Below are positions 53,870 to 64,000 of a stretch of 64,000 bases of DNA, piece after piece (position 1 is the stretch's first letter; each line of letters begins with the position of its first letter). Source of the DNA: Tridacna crocea (Eukaryota > Mollusca > Bivalvia > Cardiida > Cardiidae). The DNA lies in NCBI GenBank assembly GCA_943736015.1, contig OX031070.1, positions 21,659,673-21,723,672 on the forward strand, written 5' to 3'. A model generated the notes under the pieces. The model was given only the letters and a program-made list of their open reading frames with translations. It did no database searches and was not told where the DNA came from. The position numbers were made by a program, and so were the translations under genes.

Positions 53870-54048
53870 TCAATCCATAAAGCTGACCAGGGTTCGTATG
53901 CACTATTTATTTAACGTCTTTGATCCGTTTTTATCGAGTATTCTGACTTTCACTCTGAGACTCATTCTAGATTTCTAATGTAATGCAACTTCTGATAGCG
54001 AATGGTATATGAAAGCTTTCGTTTCTTCAATGAAATTTCTAACCCTTC

Positions 54049-54226
54049 TTAACCCCTGCAAAATAACTGAAATGAAATGTTTAATTCGGTAAAAACCTAG
54101 TGTGGAATTATATCTTCTTATCGGAAAGTGTAGGTCAAAGATCAGACCGCACATTTTGTGCAGTCTGATATTTATCTACACTGTCCTTAAAAGATCAGAG
54201 AGTCGCGCTTAGTAGCCAAGGGGTAA
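54049..54226. mobile_element. family C MITE copy, inverted
   Basis: TTAACCCCTGCAAAATAAC on the left and GCGCTTAGTAGCCAAGGGGTAA on the right. The palindrome is slightly decayed. Confidence 0.8.
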
Positions 54227-54496
54227 CATTGTTCTATCAGACGGCAAAGCATTTGTAGAAACATTACCGTAGTTTATTACATACTTTACATCAATGATTA
54301 TCCTGCGATTGTATGTGACTTTTATTACGCGATGTAATTCGCAATAGCATGATCATCCTAGTTTAGAGTGGACATCTTGTTCACGATTTTCTTCGACAGC
54401 CGCCTACTTGATGGATCTCTTTTGAAATTCGATGCAGGCAAACTATTCTTGATCTACACATAATTAGCAAGGATAAACATTTTGACTCGATTTGCT

Positions 54497-54770
54497 AGAT
54501 AGGACTAAAGATCTACAAGATAGGACTAAAGATCTACAAGATAGGACTAAAGATCTGATAGATAGGACTAAAGATCTGCCAGATAGGACTAAAGATCTAC
54601 AAGATAGGACTAAAGATCTGATAGATAGGACTAAAGATCTACAAGATAGGACTAAAGATCTGCCAGATAGGACTAAGTATCTGCTAGATATGACTAAATA
54701 TCTGTCAGACAAGAATAAAGATCTGATAGTTAGGACTAAAGATCTGCTAGATAGGACGAAATTTTGCCAT
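54497..54770. repeat. 21-bp minisatellite, ~13 units, open on both strands
   Basis: The unit is GATAGGACTAAAGATCTACA + A with variants at the last codon. The + frame encodes the heptad DRTKDLx (x is Q, I or P) for about 107 codons but has no ATG before it. The - strand has an ATG-started 114-aa frame (54464-54808) reading RSLVLSx. The 3' units (54672-54770) are the most diverged. Coding function is unproven. Confidence 0.85.
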
Positions 54771-54799
54771 ACTGGTAGTCCACAAATTTTGGTTGCAGT

Positions 54800-55189
54800 C
54801 CCGAACATAATTTAATCGCAGAATTAGTTGAAATCCCATGGAATTATTTTTTTTTTTCATATACAGCTGTTTATGTATGTCTAATATCTAATAACGAAAG
54901 AAATAAGCAAAGCCCGGACAGGGCTGAACTATACCAAATATGATTTTCACATGTGTGCATAAATACCTTTCAAAATGCAAGTTTGATCCTATACCTGTAG
55001 TATGAAATTACGTCCATGTAAGACGACTCTCTTCATTTTCGTAATTTGCCGTCGCGCAGGAATATACAATGTATAAAATGACACATTTATTTTCATTGTT
55101 TTTAGATATGCCTTCGGTTTCTTTGTTAAGTTGTTCGCCTTATATTAGCTATAACACTTTCTAAGAAATGGAATGGCGTAGAATTTTGT
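54800..55189. other. no feature recognised
   Basis: AT-rich noncoding sequence. Confidence 0.4.
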
Positions 55190-55690
55190 AATTTATTTCA
55201 TGCTTTCGGGTAGGTTATTCAGAAATACCGGTGAACTATTTTTCGATATTTCATGGTTACGACCAGTGAAAATACTGGTTTTTATATTCAAACTCTTCAA
55301 ATGAACACGGAGACAGTTGTTCCCGTGCACTAGTTACCTTGGTAAATTTATGCGCGAGCCTCACAACCAGATTGAAATTATTGCATAATTTACCTTACAT
55401 GTCCAGCGTTCGACGTACTGTTGTAATGCGTTGCTATGTGAAGGGTGCGTCACGGAGGATAACCGAGAACTGAACTAGGTTTTGATCACGTTCCCCACGG
55501 AAAGGGTTAAAAGCATGAAATGAATAGAACATTTATTGTTTTCGGTGAAAGGTCGAAATTAACTTAATCTTGTGAACATCATCGTTCATATATTCACTCG
55601 TGGCTGTCCCATTCGTGATAATATTACCGATGATGTTCACTCGATGAAATAAATTTCGATCTTTCCCAGTAAAAAAAAAATATCCTCTTT
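55190..55690 (+). mobile_element. family J repeat, fullest copy
   Basis: It opens TTATTTCATGCTTTCGGGTAG, passes CGATATTTCATGGTTACGACC, GTGCACTAGTTACCTTGG and AATGCGTTGCTATGTGAAGG, and closes AAAAGCATGAAATGAATAG. The following fold-back is TTTCGGTGAAAGGTCGAAAT / AAATTTCGATCTTTCCCAG. Confidence 0.7.
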
Positions 55691-57059
55691 TTCCCTTAGC
55701 TGTGATAAATAAATCATTTTTGAAATTCGTTTTAAAAGAGTTCAATGGAGGTTCCAAATTTAGCTGGGAAGCAAGTCATTGAACGCATCTGTTTTTTTTA
55801 GTCTTAAGAGTCAGACTTTTCTGTGGTGCATTTGTTTCTAGTCCATTAGTAACCGCGAACTATTCTTGATCAAATTTGATATGAAGCGATCAGACAGTCT
55901 TTCACCAATTTCACTTGTGCAAAAGTTTACGCTAGCAAAAACCGTCAGATTTCGCCTCCATCAGCACCAAAATCATAATGGGCAGTTTTTCCTATAATCT
56001 TTGAATCTTTAACTCTTCATCTGACAGCGAATCTTATATTGAAAGGATTTCTTGAGGATATATCAGTGTGGCTGAAATTTATATTCTAAATAAAACGCTC
56101 CTTTCCTCCTTTTCCCACATCATTTCTTAAACGTTGTCTTTTTCCTGATCTCTTAAACGCACTTAATTGTTAGGGTTAACATAATATTTTTAAAATACGA
56201 AATAACACGCACATCTGTGTAATGTACATTGGATGAAGTTCAAGATTACTTAGTTTTCAAATCTTTCCGTTACTAATGTCATTGTTTAAGATAAATAACG
56301 TTTCATTGACAAAACCTTCACAAGTTGTATGAGAATTAAAGCATAAAATTATACATTTGCTGAAACAAGATCATTCGATGTCACGTGACAGAATTAGAAG
56401 AAGAAGAAGAAAGACCGACGTTATATCAGGCTCCTGAAACGAATGGGGGAAATTAGACATAGGATTCGAAAGATCAAATGGTTAGGGAAAAGTAGAACAA
56501 GCAAAAGAAAAAAAGTTCATGTGAATGGGTGGGTATTTGTAATGGGTTGTCGAAAATTATACACCGTTAATGGCGTTATAAAAATGTATAATTTGTTGTT
56601 TCACGTGCCATATGTGTTTCTTGCACTTTTTTGGTTTTTATCAGGCGGACGTCAAAATTATGTGCCTTTTATGATTGAGTCATAGGTGATTTCCAGTTGT
56701 GGATGTTAATTTAGTGATTGGATAAAGATTTTCATTAATAAATTCTAGTAATACTGTTTGTGTATTCCGGGAATATTCATTCTTAAACTTGGCTTCGCAG
56801 CAGAAGTTTGGAAAGTCTTCTCTTACTGTGAGTTATTTTCAGAATTATTATCCATGTTTTCAGTTTCTTTGATGTAATGGTAATCAATAGTTAATTCTTG
56901 TTTAACTTTTCTTTTTGTTATAGAATAAGTTGTATAGTTCTTTTCTCTCTTAGCTAAGAAAAGAGAGCGAGATGGAGAGAGAGAGGAAATAGGAGATGAG
57001 GTTGGTAGTGAAGTAAAGGTGGAGAGAAGCTCACCCGTGGCATAGACGTTCTAGAAACG
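55691..57059. other. no gene recognised
   Basis: AT-rich. The + strand ORF 56443-56685 (80 aa) has a basic N-terminus and a hydrophobic patch but no recognised family. A small hairpin CTCTCTTAGCTAAGAAAAGAGAG occurs at about 56945, given here as two arms of 11 bases. Confidence 0.4.
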
Positions 57060-57425
57060 AAATGCGAGTGGCAATGAAAATACTATTGATGTTTACGAGA
57101 TTAAATAGATTTCAATCTTTCACAGAGAAAATATATTCTATCTATTTCATGCTTTTAACCAATTCTTGGGAAACTTAGTCAAAGTCCAGCACAACTCTTC
57201 TCGGTTATTCCCCGTGGCGTACCCCTTGCGCATAGCAACGCATTACTATATTACGTCAAACGCGAGAAATATAAGACACATTGTAAATTACGTCATGATT
57301 TCCATCTGGTTGTGAGGCAGCGCATTTTACCTAGGTAACTAGTGCGCGGGAACAACTGTTTCCGTGTTCATTTGAAGAGTAAGAAAACAAAAAATCGGTC
57401 GTTACACAATTCACCGATATTTCTC
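57060..57425 (-). mobile_element. family J repeat, inverted
   Basis: AATCTTTCACAGAGAAAATA, CTATTTCATGCTTTTAACC, CCCCGTGGCGTACCCCTTG, GCATAGCAACGCATTA, CTAGTGCGCGGGAACAACTG and ACCGATATTTCTCAATAACC are J blocks reversed. Confidence 0.7.
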
Positions 57426-57903
57426 AATAACCTCAAGTGTATAGGTCGAAGGACTCATACTCGGTTCTCGTTTGAACATCGAAATATAGTTCCGTCGATT
57501 TGTTGTGCTGTTTACTGATAAAGTAAGCACATTTTAAATGAGGTATCAAAATGAGCTAAATCGAAGATATTTGTAACTTATTACATTTTACATAACGCTT
57601 TTAAATAGCAAAAGAGGTAATAAAGGAGATTATAAAAACTGATCTACTAATAGGTACTTTATCATTGTTAGTCCATATACCGTTTATTTTTACCTTAAAG
57701 TTTTGGAATATCCTTTAAATGGTTACCCTTCTATTATTTGGTCTGACATTCCTCTTATCTACATGTACTTTTTACAATGTCTGCGTATTTCCCAACGGAT
57801 TGAAAATAGAAAATAAAAAGTTTAAATTTTGAGCTTTTTTATTTCAACTGTCTTCCTTTCTTCTAACCACAATGTAGTACAACACATAGGTCAGCATGTA
57901 CCA
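57426..57903. other. no feature recognised
   Basis: AT-rich noncoding sequence. Confidence 0.4.
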
Positions 57904-58098
57904 TTAACTCTGGGGCTACTAAGCGCGATTCACTGACATTTTGCGGACAGTGTTGATTAAGATCAGACTTCACAGAACGTGCAGTCCATCTAGAATCTAC
58001 ACAATGTCCAATAAGGAGAATTTGTCTTCAAATATAATTGCATTATTCGGGATTCTTACTACTTGAAAGTTTGCTTTATTTTTGCAGGATAAAGGTTA
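57904..58098. mobile_element. family C MITE copy
   Basis: TTAACTCTGGGGCTACTAAG on the left, TTTGCAGGATAAAGGTTAA on the right, with one palindrome arm shortened. Confidence 0.8.
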
Positions 58099-59424
58099 AG
58101 TCAAAAGACGCAAAAGCAAAATGTAAGCCTGGAACTCGATACATTACAATCTCCGTAAACTAAGGAAGATTTTACAAATACCTCGTTACCGCCGGGATGA
58201 AAGATTTAATTGGCTCTTTCATAAACAAAGCGGTTGTAGGACACACACTAAATGTGTAGTAATAAACTAGGTTTTTTTTATAAGTTAGATTACTTCTTTA
58301 GAAAAGTAAAGTAGTGATTACCAACAGTTTGTTTCTCATGGTATTTTAAATGGTTATTACCAGCATTTCTTCGTTTTTCATGGTGTTTTCAGAACACTGT
58401 CTGCTTCAGGATCGTAAAAACGAGGAGCCGTATTGTGAAAAAAAAAAAAACTATACACTTATGTATACATCCCTATTTTACTTTTAAAACTGTGTACATG
58501 TATTTTCTTGACTCGGTTTTTTTTTTTTTCAATTATTCTAATAAGACAAATAGTTTCAGCCAATTACATTGACCATAATGAATTTGGATTATTGATATTT
58601 AAATTTAAGAACGACTGAATGCCTTAAAAAAATAAATGTTAAAAAAAAAAACCTGCTTCATCACTGCTGTTTTCCCATTCCATATTTCTGTACGATTCAT
58701 TACTGCCTACAACAGGTAATAGACATTTATGAATGGACATGGATTTGGAGATGGACAACGGAATACAGGTTTCAATAAGAGGTTTTCTCAAAGTAACTAT
58801 GCCATTATGTATATAGGCCAAAGAAAAAGACATTATGGTTTAAGGTCTACAGTCCCCAACTCTCATATTAAAAGAAGGAAGTGCCGAGATATGCTGAAAA
58901 CGTCGATCATATAAATGCGATATATATCGATGAGTTAGGGGTCGTAATCCCTAACTCTTTTTTATTCAGTCCTTCTGATACAACTCAATGATAAAACTTT
59001 TAAATAAGCATCAACATTTTCAGAACTGCTATTTATGCCTAGTTCCCCATTTTTTATTTTTGGCCTCCTGATTTTCCATACAAAATTGCAACATTGTTGC
59101 TCTCACGAAACGTAGTGCTTCTGTTATTCATGTGGTAGGCATCATTTTCTATCTAGTTTTTTAACTGTTTAGTTTTATGTTAGTATCTCTACAGAAAGAA
59201 ATGTCATAAATGCATTGATGTCTGGTCTGTTCGACACTTTCCAACGGTATTTAGGCTTGTCTGTGATCGCATAATGGTCAACCCAACGGGGAAACTAGAA
59301 CAATATTGGGATGGTTGTAGGTGCAGTGGATGGAAAGAGTTAAAAGAAAAATGTAGACCTGCTGAAAATCAATCAAGAATAGTTTTCCTCCAAGTATCGA
59401 TATCAGCCTTGTACTTGTAGGCCC
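58099..59424. other. no gene recognised; one family A remnant and a small hairpin
   Basis: A remnant at about 58320-58435 (TTACCAGCATTTCTTCG, GCTTCAGGATCGTAAAAACG). A perfect 9-bp hairpin GAGTTAGGG / CCCTAACTC followed by T-rich sequence at 58931-58964. ORFs 58639-58914 are unsupported. Confidence 0.4.
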
Positions 59425-59505
59425 ACTCGTCACAACTCCGCCGATTCTGTAGCTACATCCAATTTGATGACTTCCTTCACCCGAGGTATAGCGAGTGCAT
59501 GTAGG
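59425..59505. repeat. family I repeat, internally deleted copy
   Basis: CACTCGTCACAACTCCGCCGA, GTAGCTACATCCAATTTG and ATGACTTCCTTCACCCGAGG line up with the two ends of 50140-50580, with the middle missing. Confidence 0.55.
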
Positions 59506-60150
59506 CCTATACCCAGGTTGTCATAAACAATACCGAAATGGTTTGGTAGACGGAAACCGGATTAAGGGTCGTCAGAATGATAGAAAAGCAACCTTATAAT
59601 TTGTCGTCTACATGTTTTTCAATTTTGACTAGTCTGAATTTTTGTCGATAGGTATACAGTTTTTTTTTTTGTGGACTTATAATTTTGTGTTACTTTTTTT
59701 TGATAATGGATCACGGGGGTGCATTAACTTCTTTTGGCAAAGAAGAGCTGATTATAAAGTGTGATGGATTTTATTCTAGACAGTATGACCGGTAGTCGGC
59801 GATCATGGTATAACCAAACTAACTAGCCTTGAAATGCAACAATCAGTCAGCAATTTTTTAATAATAAGAATATTTAGCCTGCGTGTTGCTGGTCAGATAG
59901 GGCTCACATAAGTTTGTCACACTTAGTGTAAAAAAAGGCGAAGTACATCTGCAAAAAGATCGACCCATAATTATAAGCATAGGCAGTCTGCAAGAATGGT
60001 AATGGAAAAAAAGAATAGCGCTGGTTACCATAGTGTTAAATTTCCCCTCTCCTCCTACCGTAAATAGTAAAGGGTGAATTCCGGAGATTTGTTTAAGTGG
60101 TTTTGTATAATAGATAGATGAAATAATTTCATATTCTCCTGAAAAGTTTT
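59506..60150. other. 3' flank of the transporter, with repeat fragments
   Basis: A-like fragment near 59600-59660 (TTGTCGTCTACATGTTTTTC), E-like words near 59935-59990 (TACATCTGCAAAAAGATCGA) and A-like TGGTTACCATAGTGTTAAAT at about 60022. A possible - strand AATAAA (TTTATT, 59770-59775) is the nearest exact poly(A) hexamer noticed. Confidence 0.4.
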
Positions 60151-61599
60151 TTAGCCAATGTCTTCGCTTGAAGTCTTACTTGCTGATCCATGTGTTTCGC
60201 TCTCTTCTTCTAGAAATAGTTCGCATTCATCTGAATTACCTAAAAAATCCTTCAAATTAAGATAAACGTGCAATAATAAAAGAGCCATTATTGCATATAT
60301 TACTGAGGCCAGTAAAAATGAACATCCGGGAAAAACATCCAAGGTTATACTGTACAAAGCTGGGAAAATTAATCCAAAAATCTTAGCTAATGTCTCCCCA
60401 CTTCCAACTACAGCGAATATTTTCCCAATTTCATCCTCACCGACACACATACTTATAACAGATCTAATTGGTGCGATAATGATTGCACGCAGGCTTCCTA
60501 CAGTGATCGCGACACATATCATCCAAGAATGTTTACTCCATGTAATAAACAGGAAGTGCAACACAGTAAACACGGACCCAATTATGCTGATTATTAATTC
60601 TGGAACCTTTAGGGTCTTGGATAAAATTGGTATCAAAATCATGGTGATTGCTCCTTTTATTGCATTATCATACGCAACCAGATACCCAAACCAAGATGGC
60701 GGCCAAGACAATGGCGGTAATTCTGTATACAAAATTAGGGAATCCAAGGTACCATAGATACACATTATGTTCAGTAAAAGTACTAATACCAACACACAAA
60801 GATGCCCGCGGAGGTTGAATGGTCGTCTTTTGGTTAAAACCATGATTGAATCTCCCAAGTTTTTCAAGCCAGTTGAGGTCTGCTTTGAGCCCAATCCTAT
60901 GTCAGTTTTGACGGGTTGTTTTTCTTGAAGACAATGGATAGCTATAATAACAAGTACAAAAGTAAATATAGCTGTACCGTAGGGCACGGATATATGTGTG
61001 GTTCCTGTAAGTACACCAGCAATTAATGCTCCGACAAACTTCCCGAAGTTTTGCCAAGCCATCAACATTCCAAATCGTAGTTGTCTGTCGCCGTATTCTG
61101 TGACGTCGGTAACATAGCTGAAAAGCGCCAAAATGAACAAAGATGTTTTTCCTGCCACACCATCTATCAAAGATCCCAACATGAGGCATATAAAGGAATA
61201 TCTTGGTATAAAGTTGCCAGCAACATAGAGAATAGTACTAAGTATCATGCCTATGGGAGGAAGCAACATAGGTACCTTTCTACCATTTCTATCGCTCCAG
61301 GCTCCCCAATACAGCAAAAGCACTATTGAAGGAGTTTGAGTTAGACACATCACGTACATCATATATTTCGCTGCTTGCTTTTGAACTTCGTCCAGTTGAC
61401 CTAGATCGGAACTCTTCTCAATATGATTGCATATGCTCATGTTCTCTCGATACAAGTTTAGACATGCAATTTGCGGTATATTTGTTCGCAAGACAACGAT
61501 AGACAGAAAATCGCCAATATTGTACAAGAAAAAAATAGCATATGTGGTGTAATGGCGTGATTGTTGCAGAGACTGCATATTTGATACTGACTCGATCAT
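60151..61599 (-). CDS. SLC46-family (proton-coupled folate transporter-like) MFS transporter
   Basis: Complete 482-residue frame without introns. An in-frame TGA lies two codons upstream of the ATG, which supports this start. About twelve hydrophobic segments are visible (near 20-37, 80-98, 109-128, 134-160, 178-198, 207-223, 267-285, 303-326, 333-352, 358-380, 394-420 and 427-448), with a long loop after the sixth, as in the major facilitator superfamily. The loop between helices 2 and 3 has GAWSDRNGRK (99-108), the MFS motif A form found in SLC46 proteins. The second half (APIRSVISMCVGEDEIGKIF, then GLIFPALYSITLD) also follows the SLC46 pattern. The first external loop has a glycosylation site, NMS (53-55). 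Length matches the family (about 450-480). SLC46 members move folates or other organic solutes at plasma or lysosomal membranes; this protein's substrate cannot be read from sequence. The acidic Ser-rich tail is cytoplasmic by prediction. Confidence 0.9.
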   Translation of the reverse strand: MIESVSNMQSLQQSRHYTTYAIFFLYNIGDFLSIVVLRTNIPQIACLNLYRENMSICNHIEKSSDLGQLDEVQKQAAKYMMYVMCLTQTPSIVLLLYWGAWSDRNGRKVPMLLPPIGMILSTILYVAGNFIPRYSFICLMLGSLIDGVAGKTSLFILALFSYVTDVTEYGDRQLRFGMLMAWQNFGKFVGALIAGVLTGTTHISVPYGTAIFTFVLVIIAIHCLQEKQPVKTDIGLGSKQTSTGLKNLGDSIMVLTKRRPFNLRGHLCVLVLVLLLNIMCIYGTLDSLILYTELPPLSWPPSWFGYLVAYDNAIKGAITMILIPILSKTLKVPELIISIIGSVFTVLHFLFITWSKHSWMICVAITVGSLRAIIIAPIRSVISMCVGEDEIGKIFAVVGSGETLAKIFGLIFPALYSITLDVFPGCSFLLASVIYAIMALLLLHVYLNLKDFLGNSDECELFLEEESETHGSASKTSSEDIG

Positions 61600-62445
61600 T
61601 ATTCACAGCATGTATAGTATCATTCCTCTAGCTGTTTTCAAGAGCAATGTGCATCTGCTGTCCACGTTTTTTTCTTATAAAAAAACGAGCTTGTCAACAG
61701 TACATCACAGGTAGTTTCTAGAGGAAAAACAATTTTTTTAGACTTAATAGATATATCTATTTAGCTGTTAACGAGGATGCAATGTCGCATTAACAACATA
61801 TTCTTTCCCGGCACCCTACAATGAAAAATAGAAAACACAGATTATGAAATACAAAATTTGTCATTACAGTGAAGAAGTTTGAGGAATTTTGTCAGGTGTC
61901 TCTTATCACACACCAGATGTATCTTCTGAACGCTAACAAATTGTTATACAAAGCTATATAGTTTAACAGTGGTATCATGTTACCCCCTATGTGTTAAGCA
62001 ATTTCGCTTTTTTAGCTGTCTCAGTCGCAGGTATAGTTTAACACTTATATAGAACTTGAGTTATAAACTGTATCTGTTACTTCGAAATATACAAATATTG
62101 TGTAATTTTCTACTTTTAACAACAACAACAACAAAAACAACAACAACAAAAAAAAAAAAAAAATATAGGACCAAAATAATATTGTAGTCCTAATGCATAC
62201 ATGTATAAACCTAATCTGAAAGAGCACATATTTCATATTTTTTTTTATCCCTTTAAGACTTTTACTCGTTGTTATTCTAGTTATTATTTTTAAAATTATT
62301 CTTTCTGCCGGATACGAAGAAGATAAATGAATATTTTGTAAGGATCCCCTTAATGCCGCATAAACATCACATTTCTTGGAAATTGGAAATCACGTTGATG
62401 GCATATTCGGCTAAAACATTCAAAGATAGTTTATTAACCCCCTAA
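61600..62445 (-). other. 5' flank of the transporter; simple repeats
   Basis: No canonical TATA box was picked out with confidence. An (AAC)n/poly-A tract lies at about 62121-62162. The rest is AT-rich and featureless. Confidence 0.45.
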
Positions 62446-62560
62446 CGCATTGGAAGGGGGGGGGGGGTATACTGGAATCACCATCACTGTCCGTCCCTCC
62501 TTCAAGCTGTCCGTCTGTACGAAGACACAAATTTGTCAGCAGCAATACTCCTAGTTTATC
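62446..62560 (+). repeat. isolated 5' end of a GTCCGTC-type repeat
   Basis: CGCATTGGAAGG, a G run, TATACTGGAATCACCATCAC then TGTCCGTCCCTCC and GCTGTCCGTCTGTACG. It looks like the start of a repeat of the type at 63475 but without a tandem core. Confidence 0.45.
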
Positions 62561-63474
62561 ATGTACCTAACTCAAATTTACACACAGGGTTCCTATTTAT
62601 ATGAAGTTGTACATATGCAAATACTTTCAGAAAAAGAAGACACTATTAACATGAAATGATTGGCAGTTACAAATTGTTTATTAATGATAATGCCACCAAC
62701 ATTGACAATGCACTACTTCATTCTGCCACTTAGTAATGTCGAAGACACAGTGGCAACGAAAGCTTGAATGCATATAGCATTTAAAAAGAAAACTTCGATC
62801 AAGATGTTTTAAATTTGTCGATTCCACTGATCACTTGGTAGTCAAATTAGTATGACTTCATTATATATGATTAATGATTGACGTAAATGATTACACATTC
62901 TTCATTTGCACAACGAGGCTGTGTGTGTCTGATTTTGCATGGCCTAACCAGCAATTGTACAACCATATACATGTATATCATCCAAGAACTTTTATCTAAA
63001 AATCATTATTTTTTATGTATATAAGATTCTGATCTTGTTTACCATTTAGGAAAATAGCATCTCTAGTCTGAAACGTGCTTCCAAACGTATGACAAAAATG
63101 TTCAAAGTACTTTACCCGTTGGAAAGATATAGTTCCGTGCAACATATTAACATCTGTAAAACTGGAATACATAAATTACTGACTTCATTTCCTGCCTTCT
63201 GGAATTCCGACAGTTTCTGTTGAATAAGGGGATGGGACCTATGTCTAACACGACCCTTTTTCTGTGTTGATTAGCAGTGATGTGACATATTAAATCCTTT
63301 CATCAAATTCTATTTAAAGTGCCTTTGTCCGTCAATCTGTCTGTACGACCGCCAAATAGTCTGTTTTTTTCCGGACAGATTTTTTTTCTAAAAACCATGA
63401 AGAAAATTAAAAATTGATGAAACTATATACAAGTGTTCCGAATAATAGTCTGTCGACATAGTTTTTAATTGTCG
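62561..63474. other. no gene recognised
   Basis: AT-rich. A GTCCGTCAATCTGTCTG fragment at about 63327 and a short CCGGACAG hairpin nearby. Confidence 0.4.
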
Positions 63475-64000
63475 TTATTATTATTTCCCCCCCCCCCCCC
63501 CCATTTCGAAGAAAAGGGGGTATATTGCTTTGCACTTGTCGGTCGGTCCGTCGGTCGGTCGGTCCGTAGACCACATTTTTGTCCGGAGCATAACTCAAAA
63601 AGTATTTCAGGTAGCAACCTGAAACTACATAGGTGGATAGATCTCATTTAGAAGTGCAGTGCGCAAGAATCATAAATCTGCCCATCATATATTTTTGAAG
63701 TTATTGCCCTTTGTTGATTTTCATACTTAATTTTTGTCCGGAGCATAACTCTAAAAGTCTATCAGGTATCATCTTCAAACTTCATAGGTGGATAGATCTC
63801 ATTAAGGAAAAGTGCAGTGCACAAGTACCATAACTCTGCCCATCATATTTTTAGAGTTATTGCCCTTTGTTGATTTTCATACTTAATTTTTGTCTGGAGC
63901 ATTACTCAAAAAGTATTTCAGGTATCATCTTGAAACTACATAGATGGAAAGATCTTATTAAGGAGAAGTGCAGTGCACAAGAATCATAACTCTGCCCATC
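63475..64000 (+). repeat. tandem-core element, ~155-bp units, cut by window end
   Basis: A C run, GAAGAAAAGGGGGTATATTG and a TCGGTCGGTCCGTCGG stretch precede units containing TTGTCCGGAGCATAACTC at about 63579, 63735 and 63891 (155-156 bp apart). At least 2.7 units are seen and the 3' end is outside the window. Architecture (GTCCG-rich start then tandem core) parallels the three elements at 28801, 37238 and 40037, but the terminal sequence differs. Confidence 0.75.

Noticed and set aside
58931-58964. Hairpin followed by a T run, like a bacterial terminator
   Set aside because: Eukaryotic context with no adjacent gene; a 9-bp stem plus T-rich tail can arise by chance in AT-rich DNA.

Overview
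The window is animal nuclear DNA: AT-rich, gene-poor, with spliced genes (GT..AG junctions, an AATAAA signal) and a very high load of short non-autonomous transposons. The repeats point to a bivalve mollusc. Evidence includes GTCCGTCG-rich elements with 145-166 bp tandem cores, tRNA-derived SINEs with ATTC tails, and repeats reading 'cacaactcggccgattcc' and 'gggcccgtattcacc'. I cannot name the species.

Only two genes are convincing. (1) The last two exons of an atypical Rab-type small GTPase lie on the + strand (4575-4683 and 6546-6864); the exons for the nucleotide-binding P-loop and switch I are not recognisable in the window. (2) A complete, intronless SLC46-family (proton-coupled folate transporter-like) membrane transporter lies on the - strand (60151-61599). 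Also present are a decayed pogo/Tigger-like transposase (30610-32050), a remnant of a Tc1/mariner transposase (46582-46743), and two weak ORFs (24549-24995, 49257-49496).

Layout: 1-500, degenerate tandem repeat. 800-12800, a dense field of fold-back MITEs around and inside the Rab introns. 13000-24000, more MITEs, paired perfect hairpins, and a repeat split by another element. 24300-28700, SINE tails, MITEs and a 76-bp fold-back insertion. 28801-30419, 37238-38407 and 40037-42496, three large rolling-circle-like elements with tandem cores. 30610-32050, dead transposase. 43000-59500, MITEs, SINEs and a 21-bp minisatellite. 60151-61599, transporter. 63475-64000, start of a fourth tandem-core element cut by the window end.

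Repeat families are given working letters. A, B and C have TTAA termini (piggyBac-like) and a long central palindrome. D has terminal inverted repeats enclosing two hairpins. E is a roughly 250-bp repeat with a GTCAGCCTGCGCAG core that often serves as the target for A and B. F is a pair of palindromes about 85 bp long. G is a GGGCCCGTATTC terminal-inverted-repeat element with a TA target. H, I, J, K and M are other dispersed repeats. The most interesting material is in the transposons: arms and termini that change in a compensating way between copies, and several filled sites that show target duplications directly. No gene cluster or operon-like system is present.
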